Of a stretch of 64,000 bases of DNA, positions 11,901-22,600 are shown piece by piece. The stretch's first letter is position 1; the number at the start of each line of letters is the position of its first letter. Both the position numbers and the translations under genes were made by a program. This DNA is from Diphasiastrum complanatum (Eukaryota; Streptophyta; Lycopodiopsida; Lycopodiales; Lycopodiaceae). Under the pieces are notes generated by a model, which saw only the letters and a list, made by a program, of their open reading frames with translations, was not told the DNA's origin and made no database searches. The stretch lies in contig CM055100.1 of NCBI GenBank assembly GCA_029204225.1, positions 50,630,606-50,694,605 of the forward strand, in the 5' to 3' direction.

Positions 11901-14900
11901 CCCCTGTGTTGGTCTCCCATTGGCCCCTCGGTCTGCTCACTCGCAGTGCCCATGTGCCATTGCAACAGTCCCCTGCATCATGTACTGTACCCTCTTTTTT
12001 TACACCCAGAACCCCCTTTTTTTACTTTTTTTTGTCCTTTTTTGGTAGTTAATATGCAAAAAAAATTACTAAAAATATATTAAAAAATAAAAAAATATTA
12101 AAAATGGTACCGCCCTGGTACCGCGGATCCCAGGGCGGTACCGTACCGGCGGTACCACTGATATGGTACCGGCGGTACCATACCAGCGGTACCAGAGGGT
12201 ACTATGATATATATATATATATATATCATAGTTGCAGCGAATCGCGATTCGCCAACTTCGCGATTCGGGAATCGCGATTCTGCGAATCGTGGACAGAATC
12301 GTAAAAAAAAAAAAAACCAGAAACCCGATTTTCGGCCTCCTCGCGCACAGAACCGCGCCAGCAGTGGAGGAGGCAAATTTCTTTCCTGAGAGCCGTGGGC
12401 GTCCAATCTTCGCAAGTGAATACTTGGCAGGCATCTACTCGACGATACGGAGTTGGTGTGCACGGTGCCGGGTGGGTCTGAGCTTCGTGGAGAGCGAAAC
12501 GACCAAATTTCGATATTTGGTAAGTGTAGGCTTGATTTTTTGCAATTGTTGACATTGAGTTGTAGGCAACCAAATCGAGCGTAGTTTGGCTCTAGACCAC
12601 CTTTCTTCACGCCCACAGTGATTTTTATAGCATCAGTTTCAGCCGTCACGACACGCCTAGCGAGATTTGAACACCACATTCCAAATGCTTGTGTATTTTG
12701 GCCATTTCCACAGAATGGCTTGTTGGAAACCGAGTGAGGTGATGTCTGAGCCTAGAATGCATTTCCACATGCTTGCACAGACTCCTATGACCTCCGTTCC
12801 GCCCGTCTACGTCCGTATCACAAATTTCAATTTTCATGCCCTGATTCCATACTTTTTAGGGTTTAGGCATGGACCATCGTGCAAACATCTGCTAGGGGCG
12901 CGGTTTAGGCCCACACTGCACTCCTTTATGCCTGCACGGACTCCGACGCTAACGTCAGTCGCCTGTTATCCCTCATACAGAAATTATTCTATCCCACGCC
13001 CTAATCTCATGTTCTTCTTTGGCACTTGATATAATGTGTGAACTGGAATCGTTCTGATGTATGCTCTGGTATTTTGAGCTCTATTTGAGCTCGGTAATGT
13101 TGTTCAATGCAATGTATTTTTTTTTCTACTGAACGTTTGCCTGATTATTTGTTGTTTGCAGTCTTAGGGTCGTGTTGATACGATGCCAGTGCGGGACCGA
13201 GGCCTTTGGGCCGAGGTTGAGCTTATCGACGAGGATGTGGGCACACACCATGGCTCAGGCACCCGCAGATGGAGATGCTTGCATTGCGGTGGTCACTTCA
13301 CGGGATCACTCACCAGGGTTAGGGCTCACTTGCTGCGGGTTAGAGGGCCAGATGGGCGGACATTGGGCATATCTGATTGCCCCAGGATTTCTGATGAGGA
13401 TTTGTAGAGGTTGTCTACCATGTACGGGCCCGGTACTGCATCACAGGGTTCTAGACAGGGACAGGCAGCAGGAGCAGCTACAGGTAGGCATGCAGGAGGG
13501 CTCACAGGCAGACAGGCAGGGCCTACCATGGATATTGGGCCCAGTACATCACGGGCAGGGCATGGTATAGCTGCAGGGCGTAGTACATCATGGGTTGGGC
13601 ATGGTACAGGTGCAGGGCCCAGTACATCACGGGCAGAGCATGGTACAGTTGCAGGGCCCAGTACAACACGGGCAGAGCATGGTTCAGGTGCAAGGCCCAG
13701 TACAGCACCTTCAGTTCCATCCGCAGCAGCAGCAGGACTATCAGATGAGCATGTTGGTTCAGCAGCAGCGGGTGCTTCTCGACCCTCCTCCTCGGCAGCA
13801 GATGCACCACATGCTTCGGCAGATGTTGCCAGAGAGAGTGACACACCCACAGATCAGCCATCCGTTGGGCATGCCAGACCACGAGCACCATATACACAGC
13901 AGAGAGGGGTTAGGCCCAGGCAGCAGACCCTTGATCGATGCGGCTGGCAGAGCTCTATCTCTATAGTCAACTGACCCTCAACCACTGGGGTTTGCTTGGG
14001 TAATACAGGCTCAGAATCCTCAACATCATCTGACGACGTATACTCGGACTCATCATCATCCTCAACGGAAGCTACCGTATTCTTGGATGAACTGGCACCA
14101 GCCCCCCGGGAACTGGTTCTGGAGTCTGTAACTGTCTGTTCTGGACTGAGTTCCAGATAGTAGAGAAGAATGCATCATGCTAGCATTTCCCTCTCAAGGA
14201 CTCGAGTAACTCATTACGAATCTGAGTAAAACTCAGCTCGTTTATCATAGGCATTCTGCTAAGAGCATCTGCTACTGTCTATATCTGATAGACATGTCAA
14301 ACTCTTGCATCAACTCTGCCCAACGAGCTTTCCGACCTCTAAGCTCAGGTTGATTGCAAAGGTATCTGAGTCTCTCATGGTCTGTCAGGACCTCAAAGTT
14401 GGCACCATACAAATAATGCCTCCAAGTCTTAAGGGCATGGACTATAGAAAAGAGTTCCTTTTCATAGGCACTGTACCTAGTCTGAGCTGGCTCGAGTTTT
14501 TTACTCTCAAACGCAACTGATCGTCCACCCTTAGTTAGACAACACCTACTGCAAAGTCGCTAGCATCTGTTTCGACCACAAATGGCTGATTGGGGTCGAC
14601 GACTTTTAAAATTGGTGCTATAGCTAAGGCTGTTTTGAGAGCATCAAAGCTCTCCTGCTGTGCGGACTCCCAAATGAACTCCTTTCCCTTCCCCTTAAGG
14701 AGATTGGTCATAGGAACTGCTATCTGAGCATATTCCTTGACAAATCGTCTGTAATATCCCGCCAGACCAAGAAAGATCTGAAGTTCCAAAATATTCTGAG
14801 GTCTCAGCCAACTGAGTATGGCTTTAACCTTATTTGGGTCCATCTTAATCCCATCTGAAGAGATAATGTGACCCAAATATGCTACTTCTTCAACGAAGAA

Positions 14901-17900
14901 TTCACACTTGGATTGTTTAGCATAAAGCTTATGCTTTCTGAGCAGTCGAAACACCTTTCTGAGGTGTTTTAGATGCTCCTTCCTCGTTTTGCTGTAGACG
15001 AAGATGTCATCTAAAAATAGGACTACAAACTTACCCAAGTATGGTCTGAGGACACTGTTCATCAAGGTCATAAAGGTAGCTGGAGCATTTGTGAGTCCAA
15101 ATGGCATCACCTTAAACTCATAATGACCGTGACGAGTCCTAAAAGCTGTTTTCGAGACATCTTCCGATTTTATACGGACTTGATGATATCCTGATCTGAG
15201 GTCTATTTTGCTGAAAAACTTAGCCCCGTCGAGTTGGTCAAACAACTCGTCTGCCCGAGGCATAGGGTATTCATTCTTAATTGTGACTTTATTGAGGGCT
15301 CTGTAATCTACGCAAAGACGCATAGACCCCTCTTTCTTTTTCACCAATAGGACTGGTGAGGCCCATGGTGAACTACTGGTCTGAATTTGGCCTTTCCCAA
15401 GATAATCTGTTAACTGCCTAGTTATTTCTTCATCCTCTGTTCGGCTGACCCGATACGGAGGTTTAGAAACAGGTGTTGTACCTGGTACTAGGTTTATTAC
15501 ATGATCTACCTCTCTGCTAGGTGGTAAACCATGTGGCAAATCTTCAGGAAAAACATCTTTAAATTAAGACAATAAAGTTTCTAATTTACTGATTTTCTGC
15601 TGAATAGAACTGGAAATAGAAACTTTAGGAATAAACTGAAAGTCACATAAGAATACCTGATGGTCTTCGTCTCCGATTAGCTGACAGAGCTCTGAACTGC
15701 AGACCATAGGGCTGTTGGGAACATCATGCTCCCCATGCAATTGGATCTCTCGGTCTTTATGCTGAAAGCTGAGGGTGTTCTCCTGATAGTTTCTGTGGAG
15801 GGAAGGTCCTAAACTGTAGAGCCAATCTCTCCCGAGAACAATGTCTGTTCGATCCAGGTGCATTATCTGAAAGTTTATTTCATCTTGGTACCCCTGAATA
15901 CCAAGATTTAACTTACCATAGTTTCCCATATTTTTTTATCTTCACCCTTAGCTGATGAAACTATGTACCTATGCTGACTAGGTACTTCTGGTAGTTTAAG
16001 CTTTTTAACCAGGGTGTAGTTGATGAAATTATGGGTTGCCCCATCATCAACCATAACTCTTACTGACTGGTTACCAATTTTCCCATGCATACGTACTAGG
16101 TCATGCGGCCCAAAGCTGAAGGGTCTCGCTAGCATTGCAGCGGTCAGCTGCAGAGGTCAGCTGGCAACAGTGTTCATGATCTTCATGATACACTTTGATC
16201 TCGGAAGCTGCCGAGTCACTTGGGAAACATACAGTCTGAACAAGATGAACTTGTTTTTTATCTTTCTTATCTTTTTTTGTGAAAGGCCCCTTGGGACACT
16301 GTCTGACTGTGTGTCCCTTGCCCATACACACAAAGCACAAACGTTCTTGTTTGGCTTTCTCAAAATCATCTGGTTTTAAGGGCTGTATGATTGAAGGGCG
16401 TTTCTGAGGAGCTTCACTTTTAAATTTATCTTCTTTCTTTCTTTTTAAAAATTTCTTTTTAAATTGAAAGTCTTTCTGAGGAGGCTGCTCAGAAAGTGGT
16501 TGTTGTCTCGCCCTCTTCCTACCCACTGAATCATCATAGATTTGAGCATATTTGAGAGCTTGTTCAAGGGTAGTAGGCGAGTTTCTCTCGACCTCTACTT
16601 TATATTCATCTTTGAGGCCACGGACAAAGCCCCTAATTTTCTGATAGTCATCCATATTTTTAATCTTTAAAATTGCTTCTCGATACTGCGAGATATATTG
16701 GATGAGGGACTTGTCCATTACTGTTCTTTCCCAGACTTCCCAGGCTCTATCAAGTTCATTTTCTGGTAGAAATTCTCTTAGGAAAGCTTCTTCAAAAGCT
16801 TTCCATGACCGGGGAGTCTGCCCAGTCTCCTGGAGATTTAACCACCACTTATAGGCCATAGGCCCTAAGGAAAGACTGGCCTCAATAGCTTGCAAATGGT
16901 CAGGGGTCTGTTTAAGAGCATGAATGTTCTTCCATTTGCTGAGGAAGGTTTGTAGAATATCTGCATTTCTATCCTTCTCTTCCCCATTAAAAGTAGGAGG
17001 CTTTAAATCTTTAAAAACACTGGGGTGAGACCGTAAAGTCTCACCCAAAACTGATGGAAGTGGAGAAGGGGATAACTGAGAAGTGGAGAGAAGGCTTCCT
17101 TTCGCGGAACTCAAAATCAAGCTTTTGAGTTCAGCGAACGAGTCGTCCACACTGGACTTGAAATTGGCTAATGTCAACTTCAGTTCATCCACTTCTGTTA
17201 CCAATTGGAGAAACTGCTCCTTGGTAACCAGTTCGTCGAGTTCTTCGGCGAACTGTTCCTGTTCTTCCACTTCCATGGGTTCCTTCCCTTTTCTGTAAGC
17301 CAAGGCTTCTGTTTCAAGTTCATCGAAGCCTCTCTCCTGGGGTTGATCAGGTCCCTGAGGAGTGGTCATCTTCGGAACTGAAAGAGAGCTACCTTAACCT
17401 TTGAAGGAAAAAAGTCTAAAAGACTAATTTACAACTGTATAAGGGAAAGGAAAGATGACTTAGCTGTTTCTGAGGACTGTACTTCCAAAGAAAATACGAA
17501 GAGGAACCCTCTCAGCTCTTCCACAACGAATCTCAGATCTGCTGTCCCGGAAAATCCAAGTTTGAAGCCCAAATAGTGTTTCAAATTTCCGGAATCTTGG
17601 AGGAAGTTGCTCGCTGACCTACTAGCAGACCTGTGGCTCTGAAAAATTGAGTAGAAAGCTGAAAAAGATGCAAAGAAAATCTGGAATTTCTTGCTTCCCC
17701 CTCTCGCTGTCTGATCAGCGTCTTAGTTGGTCCAAAAAAAACAATTTTGAAGCCAAAAACAATTCTAAATTCTGGAATTTCAAGGGCACCCTGCTCGCTG
17801 TCTAACTGAGGTTCTACTGCTCAGAAAATTCTGGCTTGAGGCCCAAAAAATACAAATACTTTCTGATTTTGGTGGCTCTCTGCCCTTGCTGACTGGACAG

Positions 17901-19520
17901 CGACCTAATTGCTCCAAATTCTTCTGATTTGAGACCAAAGGTGATTCTGAAAATCAGGATATATGAGGGTACTATCAGCGATGGATCAGCACCACCCTTT
18001 CTCCTCAAAAATCCGCTCTGACTCCCTGAATCTGATGGCAAAAATCAGAGATGAAGACTGAATTTGCAGTGCTGGACCTGCTCTAGAAATTTGGACTAAT
18101 TTCTATCTAAAAAGCAAACTTTCCTACAAACTTTTGGTCAGTAGGAAGCTGTCCCTACAGCGCTGGCCCTGCTCTTCTAATTTCTGAAAATCTCCAAGTA
18201 TTTGTACACCTTTCTGACTTTCTCTACTGCTGCTACTAAGCTCCCAAAGATGGAGATGGCTCTGATACCAATGTAATAGATCCTAACACCACAGTAGGGC
18301 AAACACTAACTGATCCACCCAACCTTGCCTACTCCTTGATATAGAGTAAGCCCCTCCTAGCCCAGTGTGAGGATTGGTAGCATGCTACTGCCAAGTGTCA
18401 GCCACGTGGCACTAACGTGGCCGACTGCACGTCGGGACCCAACTGGGAGCCCTATCCTGCTGACAGGGTCCCTAGGCTGTGTTAGGCCCGCCATGGCTAT
18501 GGACCGTGCTGGGGCACACTACTCACACTGTCTTGCCCTGTTGGTCATGTACGCTGGACACGACCCTGACTGTGGTATCTGACCTATCTGTGTTCTCTAG
18601 GGTTCGGCACTGGTTACGAGCTCGTAACAAAGGGCCTGGACGAGGATGCACTCCCTCTCCTCGTGCGTGCCAGCCAAGCAGGCAGCAACTCGGGGTCAAC
18701 CACGTAAGGCGCGGTGCAAAACCGAAGAACACCCTCCGAAATGGTGTTCTCCCTTGCCACAAGACGTGGCCCGTAGGTGTCCAGAAGTCGCTGCCTGACG
18801 GGAACGGACATGCTGCCACAGGGGGCAGCATTCAGTGTGCCACCATTTTTGGTGCGTGTGCCGAGTAGGTGGCCTTTAAGGCGAGTGAGGGTGACACTGA
18901 ACTCAACCAGGCAATATCGACAGCGCACGATCTTTGCACCGGACTTGTTGGACTTGTCGGGAACCCGCCTGACAATGTCCACCTCGCTCCACAGATCGGC
19001 AAGGTTGGAATGCACCATTTCTGTAGAGGGAACTGGGGAAAAAAGGCAGAGATGATCGTGAGTGCGATAGGAGGCGGAAGGCTGGAAAATCCACAGCAAT
19101 GGCCGAAGTAGCAATAGCAGGGGCTGAAGCGATCGGTGCAACGCAAATACAGCGGACAGCAGCGCGATGGGCAGGGAGAGAGATGAAGCGAGGGGGGGGG
19201 GGATTAGGGTAAAACAATATATATTGATATATTAAATATTAAAAATATTAAATATTGTGGTACCGCGGATCAGTATGGATCCGCGGTACCACTGTGGATC
19301 CGCGGTATATATCAGACATGAGGGTCCGGGCCGGACGCGGCCTTTTCGCGTCCGCGTCCGCGTCCGACCCTCGGACGCGGGGTTGGACGCGTCCAGAAAA
19401 AATTTCAAATTTTTTTGCTGGACGCGTCCAGCGTCCGGACACGGACGCGTCTGGGCCCCAGACGCGTTTTTTTTTTTTTTAAATAAAAAACAAAAGGGCG
19501 CGGGCAGCGGACTGTTCCAC

Positions 19521-19619
<99 letters not shown>

Positions 19620-22600
19620 ATGGTGTTTGTGTGTGTGTATTTGTCCGGTTGGGACCTGAAAACTAGCAGATGTTTCGGAGCCCCCGTGTTGGTACGTCTT
19701 GAGAACTTGTCACTCTTCTGGTGAGCATTGATTTCCCCCAGAGACTTCTGGTCCTGAGAGCTTGTCACTCTTCTGGTGAGCGTTCACCTCTCCCAAATCC
19801 TCTAGTGAGCATTCACTTCTTTGAGACAGTCATTGATGCACCCTAAACCCTAAATCAGTAATATGCAAATTTTTTTGGGTACCATTTTCCTATTTTTTAA
19901 TAGGAGGGGGCAGGTGGGTGCCAGACACCCTCTGATAATTAATTCCGGGGGGGGGGAGGGGCCATAAACTGCTTTTATTTCGCTTTTGGGATGTGGGATA
20001 GCCTAGGCTAGTGCCTGTGTTTTTTATTTTTTTTTTGAAAATCGCGGACGCGGACGCACCCCTGACGCGTCCACGTCCGGACGCGGACGCAGACGAGCGT
20101 CCGCGTCTAGGGTCCGCGTCCAGACGCGTCCCCCATTTTCCAAAAAAAAAAAATACAGGCCCCTGCCCTCACTGTCCCACATCCCCAAAGCGAAATAAAA
20201 ACAATTTATGAACCTTGCCCCCCCCCCCCCCCCCGGAATTGATTATCAGAGGGTGTCTGGCACCCACCTACCCCCTCCTGTTAAAAAATAGGAAAACGGT
20301 ACCCAAAAAAATTTGCAACAAACCTAACCACTGCCCCCATGCCTCCCATGTCTGATATCTACAGAATTGGACATGAAAGAGCAACAATTTATATTTTTTA
20401 AGTCTCTAGAACTCTATCTCGTGCCCTCGCTATATCTCTCTCCCTGAGTACAAGTCTACTGATTTCAATGATCTTTGTTATCAATGTGGGATCAAAAGAC
20501 AATTTACACACTATTATATAAATACAGGTAAACGATGCACTCCCAGGATGAACTTCAACAACTTACTAATTACTTATGCTCCACAGTGTCATTCAACACA
20601 GGGAAGTTCAAGACCTACACAGTACCATGGCCTATGTGATGAGATAGGTTTAGGGTTTTGGGATGAACAACAACAACAACACTCGGCCGTATGCACTCTC
20701 CCTGCCTCGGAGGCATCGATGCTGCGCAGGAACATGGAACCGTAACAACTAGAAACAATCACGTTGATAAGTGGACGTTTACGACGATCAGTCCACCCAT
20801 CAGCCATGATGGAGCAGCCGTATCAATCCCAAGCCTCCTGCAGTGCAGCTAGTCTCTCTCTGACAGATGCAACCTGCTCCTAGAGCAAAGGGCCGCGTAG
20901 TGCGTCGGCTGTGGGTGGTGTGTAGCCGGGCCCGCAGACTGCAACTTTCGAGATAGCCTCTCGAAAGATGCAGGATGATGCCATGATAAAGGGGAGGTTC
21001 AGGTAGAACACTGTGCTATGGTCCTGGTGGCCTCTCTGTGCTGCCCCTCTCTGAAAGATCCCGACATGGACATCTGTCTGGTGCCTCGGGATGTGGATGG
21101 CTAGGAGGATGCGGATGGACGATGCGGATCTGGAAGTGGTGGCATAGGTGTAGGTGCGGAAGCGGAGGATGTGGACAAACCGTGCAGATCTGAAGGTGAT
21201 GGCACAGGCATAGGTGCAGCAGTGGAGGCTGTGGATCCATGGGAAGTACTGGCGCAGGGGGTGGTTGTGGCGGAGGCAGAGGCGGAGGCGGTGGTGGGTG
21301 CGGATGCGGCGGTGGGGGTGGTGGCGGTGGGTGTACCAGTGGCAGGGGCGGTGGCAGTGGGTGCACTAGTGGAAACAGAGTCCGCGGCATCAGTGGACGG
21401 CTCGTCGGGCTCAGCACCTGGCTCAGCATATGCCTCGAGAATGCGAGCCCTCTCCGCAGAGGGGATGACCATACAAACGCCGATAACGTAGCGCGCCCCC
21501 CCCCCGTGGGTCGGACTCGCAATCCCCCCAAATGTGCTCGAACCCGAGAGGCGTTCCCTGTGAACTGCTTTCGACAAAAAGGGCAACGCGACTTTTTGTC
21601 GGGCATCAACTCCACCTCATCCCAAATGGGACAAGCGGCCATCTCTCTCTCCGTCTTTGGCACCTCCTACACCTCGTGGATCATCATCATCATCATCTTC
21701 TACATCTTTGGAAGAACAAAAGAAGTGGGATAGAAGGGATGCACAAGCACATTCTATGGTTGCTCTTGTTGTGAAAAGATGTATCTTACCTCATATTAGG
21801 TCTTGTAAGACATCTAAAAGTGCGTGGGATACACTTTATACTATGTATAGAGTCAAAAATCCAGCAAGAGTGGTGTATCTCAAAAATCAGCTTTCTTTGT
21901 TGAAGATGCAAGAAGGGGATCAAGTGACCAATCACTTGACGAAGATCAAGGATCTTCGTGAGGAGCTTCTTAATATTGATGAGATAATTGAGGATGCTCA
22001 ATTTGTTTCCATTACTCTCAACTCATTACCTTCCTCTTATCTTCCATTTGTTTCATCTTTGAGTATCTCTCTTAGGGGACATCAACTCTCCTTTGATGAA
22101 CTTGTTGGGCTGCTTCTTCAAGAGGAGCAAACGAGGCAAAATTTTGCAGGTGACACTCAACAAGATCAAGCTTTTTTCACGAAAGGCAAGGGCAAAGGCA
22201 AGTCAAAAGGAAAGAGGAAGCCACCTTCCAAGGATGAGCAAAAGTCCATTGAGATGTCAACACTCAAAAGAAAAAAGGGAAGTGCCAATATTGCAAGAAG
22301 TATGGGCACTTCATCAAGGATTGTAAGAAGAAGCTTGCGAAAGAGGACACTTGGGAGAAAGAGGTTGACCTTAGGCTACGATTCCATGAATTCCTACCTC
22401 GAGAAGGAAATTTTCAAGGGGGAGGGAATGTTATGTACCATAATGGTACGTCCTGAGGTGATGGCCTCACCATGAGGCAAAATGCTGGGCCAACATTGTC
22501 AATAGACTTAGCGTTATGTGTCAGCACCTCAAGTAAATCAAAGTGGCAATTGCCAAGACAAGTTCACGCAAAAATGGGCCTTGGATGAAGCTTTAGATCA

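Larger units (their letters stand above)
5981..12206 (+). mobile_element. hAT-1: complete autonomous hAT DNA transposon
   Basis: 6226 bp bounded by CATAGGTCCC at the left and GGGTACTATG at the right, a short imperfect terminal inverted repeat. Both sides are flanked by ATATATAT, consistent with the 8-bp target duplication of hAT elements, although the (AT)n context makes the exact border ambiguous. Subterminal regions carry many palindromic GGTACC words, six at 5981-6070 and seven at 12103-12200, likely transposase binding sites. Contents are a four-exon transposase on the plus strand and a 135-codon ORF on the minus strand. It lies in MKK intron 3, antisense to the kinase. Confidence 0.82.
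13979..18629 (-). mobile_element. G1: Ty3/gypsy retrotransposon, integrase and 3' LTR missing
   Basis: Minus-strand order: 5' LTR 18272-18629, primer binding site 18259-18270, leader 17370-18258, gag 16101-17369, protease/RT/RNase H to about 14200. The integrase is absent: the sequence jumps from the RNase H linker ([11 protein letters not shown], near 14250) to an acidic, Ser-rich coding piece ([17 protein letters not shown], near 14050) and then to hAT-2 DNA. No 3' LTR is seen. The element is therefore a large internal and terminal deletion product. Confidence 0.8.

Noticed and set aside
19232-19768. Frames of 155 and 178 codons
   Set aside because: Made by the (GA)n run and GGACGCG repeats; no domain and no start support.
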